From Variovorax paradoxus (lineage in GTDB: Bacteria > Pseudomonadota > Gammaproteobacteria > Burkholderiales > Burkholderiaceae_C), in contig NZ_CP123990.1 of NCBI RefSeq assembly GCF_029919115.1, positions 2,356,001 to 2,420,000 of the forward strand: a stretch of DNA of 64,000 nucleotides. The letters run 5' to 3'. How positions within the stretch are numbered: position 1 is the first letter of the stretch; the number at the start of each line of letters is the position of its first letter. A model generated the notes under the pieces. That model made no database searches. It was given only the letters and a program-made list of their open reading frames with translations, and had not been told where the DNA came from. Of this stretch, positions 33,641 to 41,976 are shown piece by piece. The position numbers and the translations under genes were made by a program.

Positions 33641-34417
33641 TCAGCGCTTGAGCACCTGGCGGCGCATCCAGGTGCGCCAGTCCTGGCCCTGGCGGCGCAG
33701 CAGGCCGGGCAGCACCATGAGGCAGACGGCGGCCAGCAGCAGCAGGCCCAGCAGCACCATGGCCGTCTGTGTGGAGAACATGCCGAGCACCATCGGCGCG
33801 CCGCCGGCGTTTGCAGTGGGTTGCGCGCTGCCGGCGCGGCGCGCCTCGAACAGCGACAGCGACACCTGGTCGTGCGCAAGCCCTTCGATGCTGTGCGCCA
33901 CCATGTCCTTCACGGCCGGGGCCAGCAGGCGCAAGTCCACGTCGGGCCGGTGCTTGATGAACACCGCCGCGGACGAGGGCCGGATCTTCTCGCTGAGCGG
34001 ATCGTTGGCCGGAATGACCACGTGCACGCGGGCCGACACCACGCCGTCGACATTGCGCAGGGTTTGCGAAAGCTCCTGCGAAATGGCGTAGATGTAGCGC
34101 ATGCGTTCTTCCGAGGGCGTGGACACCAGCCCCTGCTTCTGGAACACCTCGCCCATGCTCACGTAGCGTTCGGCAGGCAGGCCCTGGGCGCGCAGCACTT
34201 CGAGCGCCTGGCTCAGGCGGTCTTCGTCCACCTCCACCTGCCAGTTGCTGCCTTCGAGCCGGGTCTTGGCTGCGCCGATGCCTTCGTTCGACAGTGCGGC
34301 AACGATCTCGTTGGCCTCCTGCTCCTTGAGGTTGGAATAAAGCGCAACCTTGCAGCCGGCCAACGCCAGCAACAGCACGAGCGCAGCCAGCCAGCGCGGG
34401 CGTGGGAGCTTGTTCAT
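33641..34417 (-). CDS. sctJ: Type III secretion inner-ring lipoprotein SctJ
   Basis: Inner-membrane ring lipoprotein of the YscJ/FliF family, 258 residues. The signal peptide ends in the lipobox LALAGC (Cys22), followed by the typical ALYSNLKEQEANEIVAALS. The two ring-building domains include VVSARVHVVIP, and a C-terminal membrane helix lies at about residues 215-238. The ATG at 34417 overlaps the sctI stop codon (ATGA). The open frame upstream is not coding. Confidence 0.96.
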   Translation of the reverse strand: MNKLPRPRWLAALVLLLALAGCKVALYSNLKEQEANEIVAALSNEGIGAAKTRLEGSNWQVEVDEDRLSQALEVLRAQGLPAERYVSMGEVFQKQGLVSTPSEERMRYIYAISQELSQTLRNVDGVVSARVHVVIPANDPLSEKIRPSSAAVFIKHRPDVDLRLLAPAVKDMVAHSIEGLAHDQVSLSLFEARRAGSAQPTANAGGAPMVLGMFSTQTAMVLLGLLLLAAVCLMVLPGLLRRQGQDWRTWMRRQVLKR

Positions 34418-34842
34418 TGCTGGTTCTTCAGCAGGCTGCCGAACAGGCTGGTCGCGGCGCTGGCCAGCCCGGTGGAAATATGCATTCGCGCAAACATCAT
34501 GTTGGCTTCCATGGCGTGATCGGTCATCACGAACATGGTCTTGATGGGGTCTGCGAAATCGATGGACTCGAGCATGCTCTTGCGCATGTCCTCGATGGAG
34601 CGCACGTTGCCCGACAGCTGCGCGGCGAGCGACTTGGCCGCATCGCCGATGGCGCTGGGCGCGGCCGTTCCGCTGGGTGGCTGCGCTCCCTGCATCATGT
34701 TGGCGAACATGCGCGTTTCGCCCGGCTCGAAGCGCGAGGGGCCCGCGCTCTGCTGCGAAGCCTGTGCGACTTGCGATGTGGCGGAGGCAGCGGCTTCGGG
34801 TGGCGGCGCGCCAACGGCCGCCGACGCAATGGGATCGGTCAT
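34414..34842 (-). CDS. sctI: Type III secretion inner-rod protein SctI
   Basis: A 142-residue protein. The N-terminal half is low-complexity Ala/Ser/Pro. The C-terminal helix (ARMHISTGLASAATSLFGS, then LLKNQQ) matches the conserved YscI/HrpB-type inner-rod C-terminus. The ATG at 34842 is preceded by a GGAG-type site. It lies directly before sctJ, as in Ysc-type operons. Confidence 0.85.
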   Translation of the reverse strand: MTDPIASAAVGAPPPEAAASATSQVAQASQQSAGPSRFEPGETRMFANMMQGAQPPSGTAAPSAIGDAAKSLAAQLSGNVRSIEDMRKSMLESIDFADPIKTMFVMTDHAMEANMMFARMHISTGLASAATSLFGSLLKNQQ

Positions 34843-34907
34843 GTCTACTCTCCTCGGAAAAGAAAAAGGGCCGCGCGAAGCCTTGCGGCTCCGCGCAGGC
34901 CTCCCCG

Positions 34908-35111
34908 TCAGTTCTGCTTGGCGGACTGGCGGATGTCGTTGCCGGTGGACTTGGCCACTTCGGTGCCGGCCGCATTGGCGCCGTTCACCGTCTGCGCCGT
35001 GGCTGCCGCCCCGGAGATGGTGGCGCCCGCAGCCATGCTGACGCTCATCAGGCGAGCCTGGTCGGCTGCGGCTTGTTGCATTTGCTGGATCGAGGTGTCG
35101 ACTGCGCTCAT
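34908..35111 (-). CDS. Candidate type III needle/pilin subunit SctF
   Basis: A 67-residue, Ala/Gln/Ser-rich, probably helical protein with no signal peptide. It has an excellent ribosome-binding site (CAGGAG, 6 bases before the ATG). It lies between sctD and sctI, where Ysc-type operons carry the needle gene. Size and helical character suit a needle subunit, but I cannot see a definite YscF/PrgI sequence match, so no gene symbol is given. An alternative is a second early-secreted small protein or a chaperone. Confidence 0.5.
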   Translation of the reverse strand: MSAVDTSIQQMQQAAADQARLMSVSMAAGATISGAAATAQTVNGANAAGTEVAKSTGNDIRQSAKQN

Positions 35112-35263
35112 AAGAAACTCCTGTCAAAGGGTTGGGTTTTTCACTTGAGGATCAAAGTGCTCCGTGCCCCTGCGGGACGAAGCCATTCCATGCATCGGCC
35201 CTGGGGCACCAAAGCATGAAATCGGGGAGCGCGAGGTGAAAGCGGCATGTCTGCACACATCTC
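35112..35263 (-). other. 152-bp gap between sctD and the candidate needle gene
   Basis: The largest gap inside the type III operon. It contains small hairpins (for example CCCCTGCGGG) but no convincing terminator or second gene. It may hold an internal promoter that raises expression of the abundant needle and rod subunits; this is inference. Confidence 0.3.
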
Positions 35264-36445
35264 TCACCTCGCGGGTTTCTTGTTCGGCACGCCGCCGCTC
35301 AGGACAAGCCCATCGGCATCGATGCGCTTCAGCTCGGCACCCGAGCGCAGCACCGAACCTTCGTAGTAGCGGTTGCCGTTGGAAAGCTGGATGTGGCGCA
35401 GGCCGTCGCCGTCTTCGGTAATGCTCACCATGCGGGCCGGCAGCACGCTTTGCCAGCTGTCCCACTGGGCGCGCATGTCGTCGTCCTTGTTCTCGGTCTT
35501 GGGCTTTTCGCGGTACTGCACCTTGTCCGACACCAGCACAGAGGGATGCAGGTCTTCGCTGAGCCGGCGGATCTTCTGCCGCACGGCAGCGTCTTCGACC
35601 GTGCCGGTGAGCGCCAGGCGGCCCTGCCCCGTGTAGGTCACGGCCACGCCCGGGTCGTCGACATAACGGCGCGCCTGCTCGACCATGTCTTCTGCCGAAT
35701 GCACATTCACGCTGACCTTGCTGCCGAAGCGCGCCATGGCGTCCTCCAGCGTCTTGCGGCGCTGCTTCGACTCCACGTAGCCCTTGACGCCGAACTGCCC
35801 GCCCGGTGCGGCAATGACCTCGACCTCGGGGAACGGCACCAGCGCTTTTTCGACCTCCGCCAGGTTCACGCTGTTGCCATTCACCCCGCTGCCCTGCCCG
35901 ACGCCAAGCGCCATGACTGCAATGCCGAGCACGGCCAACAGCGCCACCACGCCGCCCACCCACAGGCCCAGGCGCTGTGCGCCCGAAGCCGGCTGCAGCG
36001 CCGTTACCTCGCCTTCGTGCAGCGGACCGTGCACCGGCGCGAACATGCGGTCTTCCTGCGCACTGGCGGGATAAGTGCGGTCGAGCTGAAAGTCGATCTG
36101 GCCCACGCTCACGATGTCGCCTGCCACCACGCTCTTGCGCGGCTGCTGCATCTCTTCGCCGTTGAGCCGTGCCGAGGCGGTGCCCAGGCGCTGCATCGAC
36201 ACCACGAGTTCGCCGACGGTAAACGCCAGGTGGCGCGGCAGCACGTCGCCGCCGGGCAGCATCACCTCGCACTCGCCGCCCGAGCCCAGCACATTGATGC
36301 CCGGTTTGAGCACGATGGTGCGGCCCTTCACCGCGCCGCTCAGGAAGCGCAGGCACCAGCCCGGGGCCTGCGCATGCATGCCCTGCGGCACCATGGGCTC
36401 GGCGCTGGCGCTGTCGTCGTCGAACGGAACTTCTTCGCGGTCCAT
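35264..36445 (-). CDS. sctD: Type III secretion inner-membrane ring protein SctD
   Basis: A 393-residue bitopic protein. Residues about 30-125 form an FHA-like cytoplasmic domain (GRTIVLKPGINVLGSGGECE). A membrane helix lies at about 160-182 (LGLWVGGVVALLAVLGIAVM). The periplasmic part contains BON-like ring-building repeats (for example VKGYVESKQRRKTLEDAM and LTGTVEDAAVRQKI). This matches SctD (YscD/PrgH). It begins 2 bases after the sctC stop. Confidence 0.88.
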   Translation of the reverse strand: MDREEVPFDDDSASAEPMVPQGMHAQAPGWCLRFLSGAVKGRTIVLKPGINVLGSGGECEVMLPGGDVLPRHLAFTVGELVVSMQRLGTASARLNGEEMQQPRKSVVAGDIVSVGQIDFQLDRTYPASAQEDRMFAPVHGPLHEGEVTALQPASGAQRLGLWVGGVVALLAVLGIAVMALGVGQGSGVNGNSVNLAEVEKALVPFPEVEVIAAPGGQFGVKGYVESKQRRKTLEDAMARFGSKVSVNVHSAEDMVEQARRYVDDPGVAVTYTGQGRLALTGTVEDAAVRQKIRRLSEDLHPSVLVSDKVQYREKPKTENKDDDMRAQWDSWQSVLPARMVSITEDGDGLRHIQLSNGNRYYEGSVLRSGAELKRIDADGLVLSGGVPNKKPAR

Positions 36446-36447
36446 GC

Positions 36448-38223
36448 TCAGCCTCCGGGCTCTGGCAGGGGCAGCATCGGCACCGAGGCCGTGGAGCCGG
36501 GCGTGACGAGGCGCGGCGTGAGCAGGTAGAAGCGCTCCATGTTGGCCTGCTTCTTGTCGGTGTACCTGAAGAGGCCGCCCACGCCGGGAAGATCTTTCAG
36601 CAGCGGAACACCGGTGACCGCGTTGCTCTTTTCTTCCGACGAATAGCCGGCAATCAGGAGGCTTGCGCCCTCGTCCACCAGCGCCTGCGTGTTGACCGTG
36701 CGGCGGCGCACGATCGGAATCTTGTCGACCGACTGCGGGCTCAGGTCGCCATCGACGATGTCGATCGACATCATCACGCCGCGCCCGGCCTTCTCGTCGA
36801 TGATGAGCGGCGTCACGCGCACAGCGGTGCCGGCGGTAATGCTGAAAAGGCCCGCATCCTGGAAGCCGTCCACGCGCACGTAGAACTCGCTCAGGTTCTC
36901 CAGCACGGCCTCGGTGTTGTCCAGCGTCATCACCTTGGGCCGGGCCACGAAGTTGGCGTTGCCGTTGGTGGCCAGCGCAGTAACACGGGCCAGCAGGTAG
37001 TTGCGCGCGCTGTTGCCGATGGCGGCGGTGAACATGCCGCCCAACGGCGTGAGCGGATTGCCGGACGTGTCGAAGCTTCCGATCTGGCCGGCCTCGGTGC
37101 CGGTGCCGCCCCAGGTGAGCGGCGTCCGGTCGCCGCGGCCGGTTTGGAAGTCGGCGTGCCGGCCGTGCAGGCGCCAGTCGATGCCCAGGCTGCTGAGCGT
37201 GTCGGAGCTGATGTCCATGATGGTCACTTCGATTTCCACCAGCCGGGGGCGCGTGTCCATCGATTCGATCAGCCGTGCGTACTGCGCCATCTTGTCGGGC
37301 ATGTCGCGCACCAGCACCGCGTTCATGCGCGTGTCGGCCTGGAACTGCGGCAGCTCATTGCCGGTAAGGCTGGACATGCCGCCGAGCGTGGTGCCGTCGG
37401 CGCCCTGGCCCGCACCCGCGATGTCGATCTTCGGTGCGTTGATGGTCTCGCCGCTGCGCAGCTTGATCTGCCGGTTGGGCCCCACCGAAAGCGGCCCACC
37501 GGTTCCGCGCCCGCTGGCGCCGCCGGAAGACTGGTTGCCCGCGCGGCCGTACAGGCTGCGCAGTACGTTGGCCACGCCCGGAATCACCGTCTCCTTGCCG
37601 GAGCGGTTGATGCGGAAGTCCGAAGCCCAGGCGTACTTGAGCGGAAAGAGCCGGATCTCGGCGCCCTCGGCCATGGCGGTTTTCTGGTCTGCGAGCTTCA
37701 CCGCCTGGCGCACCATCTCCACATAGCGCCGCGGACCGGTCACATAGACGCTGGCGTCGCGCTCGCTGATGCTGAGCGGATAGCGCTCGTCGGAAATGTG
37801 CAGCCGCACCAGCGTCTCGGCGATGCGCCCGGCGTTCTCCGCCGCAATCGGCAACACCTCGCTTTTTGCATCGGCGGCCAGGTCGACAAAGAGAAAAGCG
37901 CCGTCGTAGTACCAGGTGAGGCCGTTCACCGAGCACACGCTGTTCAGGATGTTCTTGGCGGGCCCATCGAACTTGCCGCTGATGACGCCGTTGACCTTGG
38001 GATCGATCACCGCGGTAATGCCCTGCGACGCGGCAAGCTCGCGAATGAAGTCGCTGAGCGGCTTCTCGTTGGCCACTATTTGAAAAGGCCTGTTCTGCCA
38101 GCGGAACTCCGCGGCCACGCCATGCTGGACAAGCAGCAGCATGAGCACGGCGCCGCACAGCAGCATGAAGGCCTGCCGCCGGGCGAGAAGAAGGCGCACG
38201 GCAATCGTCATTGCGGCGCTCAT
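36448..38223 (-). CDS. sctC: Type III secretion outer-membrane secretin SctC
   Basis: A 591-residue secretin that forms the outer-membrane pore. A signal peptide ends at about GVAAEF. The N-domains follow (FQIVANEKPLSDFIRELAAS; YVTGPRRYVEMVRQAV), and the C-terminal secretin core contains VRVTPLIIDE and the VPLLKDLPGVGGLFRY signature. A Gly/Ser-rich linker lies near residues 245-265. The ATG at 38223 overlaps the sctS stop. No pilotin gene is visible nearby. Confidence 0.95.
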   Translation of the reverse strand: MSAAMTIAVRLLLARRQAFMLLCGAVLMLLLVQHGVAAEFRWQNRPFQIVANEKPLSDFIRELAASQGITAVIDPKVNGVISGKFDGPAKNILNSVCSVNGLTWYYDGAFLFVDLAADAKSEVLPIAAENAGRIAETLVRLHISDERYPLSISERDASVYVTGPRRYVEMVRQAVKLADQKTAMAEGAEIRLFPLKYAWASDFRINRSGKETVIPGVANVLRSLYGRAGNQSSGGASGRGTGGPLSVGPNRQIKLRSGETINAPKIDIAGAGQGADGTTLGGMSSLTGNELPQFQADTRMNAVLVRDMPDKMAQYARLIESMDTRPRLVEIEVTIMDISSDTLSSLGIDWRLHGRHADFQTGRGDRTPLTWGGTGTEAGQIGSFDTSGNPLTPLGGMFTAAIGNSARNYLLARVTALATNGNANFVARPKVMTLDNTEAVLENLSEFYVRVDGFQDAGLFSITAGTAVRVTPLIIDEKAGRGVMMSIDIVDGDLSPQSVDKIPIVRRRTVNTQALVDEGASLLIAGYSSEEKSNAVTGVPLLKDLPGVGGLFRYTDKKQANMERFYLLTPRLVTPGSTASVPMLPLPEPGG

Positions 38224-38486
38224 GAAAGCGAAGTGAGCGAAAGGAAGGCGCGCTCCGCGAAGCGCATCACGTCGCGGCCCAGCCAGCCCGCCGTGACGAT
38301 GATTGCCACCATCACCGCGATGAGCCGCACCGACTGGCCGATGCTCTGGTCCTGCACCTGCGTGACCGCCTGCAGCACCGCCACCACCAGCGACGAGAGC
38401 GTTGCCACCACCACCACCGGCAGCGAGATCCACAGCACGAGCATCAGGCCCTCGCGCGTGATGTCCAGGATGTTCTGCGGTGTCAT
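38220..38486 (-). CDS. sctS: Type III secretion export apparatus protein SctS (YscS/FliQ family)
   Basis: An 88-residue inner-membrane protein with two helices. The segments LPVVVVATLSSLVVAVLQAVTQVQDQ and AIIVTAGWLGRDVMRFAE are typical of SctS/FliQ. It stands between sctV and sctC rather than between sctR and sctT, so the usual sctQRST block is split. Confidence 0.93.
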   Translation of the reverse strand: MTPQNILDITREGLMLVLWISLPVVVVATLSSLVVAVLQAVTQVQDQSIGQSVRLIAVMVAIIVTAGWLGRDVMRFAERAFLSLTSLS

Positions 38487-38531
38487 GGCTTTTTTCGGTT
38501 CCCTCGAAAAACAGGTGGTTGTTGTCGTTCA

Positions 38532-40604
38532 TCAATGCGCGGTGGGGTTGGTGATCCAGCCCACGGGTTGCAGGGCGACGTCGTCGTCGATCTCCTGGTA
38601 AGACAGCACGGCCATGTGCGGTGCCACAGGCTCGATCAGGTTCTTGATGTAGCGGCGCACGTCGGATGACGCGATGGCCACCACGCGGTTGGCCGTGGAG
38701 CCCAGAATGCGGCGCAGCTGTTCGCGGATGTCCTGCGTGACGGCGGGGCTCAGCAGCAGCAGGTTGCCGCGCGGCGAACGCTCGATGGCGTTCTGCACCC
38801 GGTCGAGCAGGCTCGACTCGAAAAGAATCGCCTCCAGCTGCCGGTTCGCGCCCACATAGCGGCTGGTGATGTAGCGCCCGAGGTGGATGCGTACCAGCTC
38901 GGTCAGTGCAATGCCGTCCTGCTCCTTGGCTGCCCACATGGTCAGGCTCTCGAAAATTGCGTGCAGGTTGCGAATCGGAATGCCCTCCTGGAGCAGCCGG
39001 CGCAGCACCTCGGCAATGCGCTGGGCAGAGGCAACGCGCAGCACTTCGGCCGCGAGCTCGGGTGCATCGCGCTGCACCGAATGCAGCAGGCGCTGCACTT
39101 CCTGCAGGCCGATCAGGTCTTTCACATGGCGGCGCACGGTGTGGTCGACATGCAGGCCCACCACTTCGGCGCAGGTCCATGCGGTCTTGCCGGCCTCCGG
39201 AGCCGGCATCCACACCACCCGCGCGAAAGGGCCGAACGGCTCTGCGACTTCTGCGCCCGGCGGTGTTGCAGCAGCCTGCGCCGGATCGAGCAACAGCCAG
39301 CCGGGCCTGAGCATTCCGCGCGCCACTGCCACGTCGTGCACCAGCACCTGGTACTCGTTGTCGGCCATGCCCTCCGCGTAGTTCAGCTGCAGCCGCGGAA
39401 AGATCGGGCCGAGGTCCGACTCGACCGAGGTCTTGACCCGCGACAGGTGCTGGTCGAGAACGAAGCGGTCGACCGCGGTGCGCAGGCCCGAAGACAGGCG
39501 CACCGCCAGCGGTGCGGCAATGGCGTGGTCGGTGTCGGTTTCCTCCGCGGCCACGCCGTCGCCGTGCGATATCCAGTCCGGGGTGTTGCGCTGCCGGCGC
39601 AGCATCCGCATGGCGAGCCCGAGGCCCAGCAAGATTGCGGCAAGCAGGCCGAACACCCACTTCGGAAAACCGGGCACCACGAGAAAGCTGGCGACGGCAA
39701 GGCCGGCAATGATGAGCGCGCGGGGGTGCGCCATCATTTGTTCGCCGATCTGCTGCGCGAGCTGCGATTCGCGGCGGTCGCCGGAGCTCACGCGCGTAAT
39801 GACGATGCCCGCTGCAATCGACACCAGCAGCGACGGAATCTGCGACACCATGCCGTCGCCCACCGTCAGGATGGCGTAGCGCTGCAGCGCCGCGCCCAGC
39901 GTCATGTCGTGCATCAGCGTGCCGATGGCAATGCCCGCAAGGATATTGATGAGCGCAATGACGATGCTGGCAATGGCATCGCCCTTCACGAACTTCATGG
40001 CGCCGTCCATGGCGCCGTGCAGTTGGCACTCCTGCTCCAGCAGCTGGCGCTTCTTCTGCGCCTTGGCAGAAGAAAGCGCGCCGGCGCGCACGTCGGCGTC
40101 GATGCTCATCTGCTTGCCCGGCATGGCGTCGAGTGCGAAGCGCGCCGCCACCTCGGCCACGCGCTCGGAGCCCTTGGCAATGACGATGAACTGAACGATG
40201 GCAATGATGAGAAACACCACACCACCCACCACCACGTTGTTGCCGACGATCAGCTTGCCGAAGGTATCGATGATGTGGCCCGCATTGGCCTGCAGCAGGA
40301 TCAGCTTGGTCGACGCAATGTTGAGCGCCAGGCGGAACAGCGTGGTGAAGAGAAGCAGCGACGGAAAGGTGGAAAGCGAAAGCGCCGAGGGCACATACAT
40401 CGCAACGATGAGCAGCACCAGGCTGATGGCGAGGTTGCTCGCAATGAGCAGGTCGAGCAGCGGCGTGGGCAGCGGCAACACGAAGAGCGCCACCACCACA
40501 ACCAGCAAGCCTGCAAGCAGCAGGTCGTTGTAGCGGCCGGCGTTGCCCAGCAGATCGCGAAAGCTGCCGCGGTACTGTCGAAGAGTTCGCGAGGGACTCG
40601 CCAT
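38532..40604 (-). CDS. sctV: Type III secretion export gate protein SctV (YscV/FlhA family)
   Basis: A 690-residue export gate. The N-terminal half has about eight membrane helices and the conserved block RFALDAMPGKQMSIDADVRAG. The C-terminal half is the cytoplasmic nonameric-ring domain, ending around the ILGSTANRVVAIASSDVRRY region. It is the first gene of the minus-strand operon and faces sctQ across a 271-bp divergent promoter region. Confidence 0.96.
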   Translation of the reverse strand: MASPSRTLRQYRGSFRDLLGNAGRYNDLLLAGLLVVVVALFVLPLPTPLLDLLIASNLAISLVLLIVAMYVPSALSLSTFPSLLLFTTLFRLALNIASTKLILLQANAGHIIDTFGKLIVGNNVVVGGVVFLIIAIVQFIVIAKGSERVAEVAARFALDAMPGKQMSIDADVRAGALSSAKAQKKRQLLEQECQLHGAMDGAMKFVKGDAIASIVIALINILAGIAIGTLMHDMTLGAALQRYAILTVGDGMVSQIPSLLVSIAAGIVITRVSSGDRRESQLAQQIGEQMMAHPRALIIAGLAVASFLVVPGFPKWVFGLLAAILLGLGLAMRMLRRQRNTPDWISHGDGVAAEETDTDHAIAAPLAVRLSSGLRTAVDRFVLDQHLSRVKTSVESDLGPIFPRLQLNYAEGMADNEYQVLVHDVAVARGMLRPGWLLLDPAQAAATPPGAEVAEPFGPFARVVWMPAPEAGKTAWTCAEVVGLHVDHTVRRHVKDLIGLQEVQRLLHSVQRDAPELAAEVLRVASAQRIAEVLRRLLQEGIPIRNLHAIFESLTMWAAKEQDGIALTELVRIHLGRYITSRYVGANRQLEAILFESSLLDRVQNAIERSPRGNLLLLSPAVTQDIREQLRRILGSTANRVVAIASSDVRRYIKNLIEPVAPHMAVLSYQEIDDDVALQPVGWITNPTAH

Positions 40605-40875
40605 TGCGTCCTTGCCCTATTGGATTCTTGGAGTTGTTGACGTGAAGAGAACCTCACGTGGCGTTGGACTCTAAGCGGCGCACTTCGTCCACGGCAACCA
40701 CGAGTTCTCGTAAGTCCGAACGACCTGTGGCGCGCGCGGCACTACGCATTTGCGTACTACCTGCGCCGAGCCCGTTTCGCTAAGCTCCGCCGACTTCGAC
40801 ACGAAGGTGTTTCGCGTTTGCGTGAAGGTGTGTAGATGGTGACAAGACGTAGCATTTGCTCGAACGAAAGCATGC
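40605..40875. promoter_or_regulatory. Divergent promoter region of the two type III operons
   Basis: This 271-bp gap separates sctV (minus) and sctQ (plus). It contains CGTGA-N8-TCACG near 40641-40658, TACGCA-TT-TGCGTA around 40743-40756, and CTTCG-ACA-CGAAG at 40794-40806. GAAGGTGT occurs as direct repeats at 40803-40810 and 40824-40831, 21 bases apart. GCATGCATGCC lies at the sctQ start. Such symmetrical and helically phased repeats suggest activator sites. No gene was recognised. Confidence 0.5.
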
Positions 40876-41961
40876 ATGCCGGCCCAAGCTGCTGAAGCAG
40901 TGACGGAGCTCGGAGAGGCTCGCACGTTGCCTCGGGCCGATATGGCGAATGCGCGGGCACTCAATCGCCTGTACTCGGCGGCGCCGTCGCATGGCGTGCA
41001 GGTCAAGGGTGTGAGCTACCGGCTCGCGTGGCATCACGACGAAGCTTTTGCACACACATCGCGCGAGAGCTACAGCTTCAGGCTCGGCGCGCACATCGGC
41101 CATATCGCGATGGATGCGCCAAGCATGCAGGCCCTGCTCGGCGAGCGCCGCATCGACCTGCTGCCGCGCGACCTGCGCTACATCCTGCTTGCCGATGCGC
41201 TTCACCCGGTGATCGATGCGCTGGAAAAATCGCTGCGCCTGCACTTCGAATGGCAGCCGTCGGAAGCCGAGACGCGCCCGACGCTGCACTGCGACCCCGG
41301 GCGCGCAGCGTTCTTCGTGGCGACGCCATCCGACGGCGGCGCGATGCTGCGCGGTTTCGTGCAGTTCGACGATGCAGCCACGCTCGATGCACTGGTGCCT
41401 GCCGCCACCGGACCCCGCCATGCCGCGCGAACGAGCGAAGCCTTTCATGCCTTGCGCCTGCCGGTGAGCTTCAGGCTTGGCAGCACGCCGATCCAGCTTC
41501 GCGAAATAAGCAGCATCCGCCCCGGCGACATCGTCGGCATCGAGCAATGGAGTTCTTCGGGCTCCGCCATCGTCGTCACCGCCGAGCTGGGAGGCCCCGG
41601 GGGCCTGCACCTCTGGGCGGTTGCCGAAGGCTCGCGCATCACCGTTCAGCAATCGAGAGACAGTGCCATGAAGCCAGACACGCCCGCCGACCCCGCGCCC
41701 GCTGCGGACAACGTCAACCTGCCGCTCGACCGGCTCGATGCGCTGGAGGTGACGCTGCGTTTCGAGGTGGGGGACCTGTCGATGTCGCTCGGCGAGCTGA
41801 AGAGCATTCGCGCGGGCCATGTGTTCGACCTGGCGCAGCCGCTCAACCGCAGCCCGGTTCGCATCCTTGCGCACGGCAACGTGCTGGGCAAAGGCTACCT
41901 GGTGGCGGTAGGCGACCGGCTGGGCGTGCGCGTGTCGGAGTTCGCTCCCGGCGAAGTCTGA
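40876..41961 (+). CDS. sctQ: Type III secretion C-ring/sorting-platform protein SctQ
   Basis: A 361-residue cytoplasmic protein forming the sorting-platform pods. Two SpoA (FliN/FliM-like) domains are visible, at about 190-260 (LPVSFRLGSTPIQLREISSI) and 285-355 (LEVTLRFEVGDLSMSLGEL, ending GYLVAVGDRLGVRV). The ribosome-binding site before 40876 is weak. An internal in-frame ATG at 41668 with its own ribosome-binding site would give a 97-residue SctQ-C product. It is divergent from sctV and followed 15 bases on by sctR. Confidence 0.88.
   Translation: MPAQAAEAVTELGEARTLPRADMANARALNRLYSAAPSHGVQVKGVSYRLAWHHDEAFAHTSRESYSFRLGAHIGHIAMDAPSMQALLGERRIDLLPRDLRYILLADALHPVIDALEKSLRLHFEWQPSEAETRPTLHCDPGRAAFFVATPSDGGAMLRGFVQFDDAATLDALVPAATGPRHAARTSEAFHALRLPVSFRLGSTPIQLREISSIRPGDIVGIEQWSSSGSAIVVTAELGGPGGLHLWAVAEGSRITVQQSRDSAMKPDTPADPAPAADNVNLPLDRLDALEVTLRFEVGDLSMSLGELKSIRAGHVFDLAQPLNRSPVRILAHGNVLGKGYLVAVGDRLGVRVSEFAPGEV
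41668..41961 (+). other. Possible internal translation start giving SctQ-C
   Basis: The in-frame ATG at 41668 (codon 265 of sctQ) follows GAGAGA (41655-41660) by 7 bases. It would produce a 97-residue protein with only the last SpoA domain. In Yersinia and other systems an internally initiated SctQ-C is needed for function, so the arrangement is plausible here. Confidence 0.5.
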
Positions 41962-41976
41962 ACGGGCTTCTCATCC

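Noticed and set aside
40776..40814. Possible PIP or hrpII box (TTCG repeats) before sctQ
   Set aside because: TTCG occurs at 40776, 40795 and 40811, but the spacings (15 and 12 bases) fit neither TTCGC-N15-TTCGC nor TTCG-N16-TTCG.
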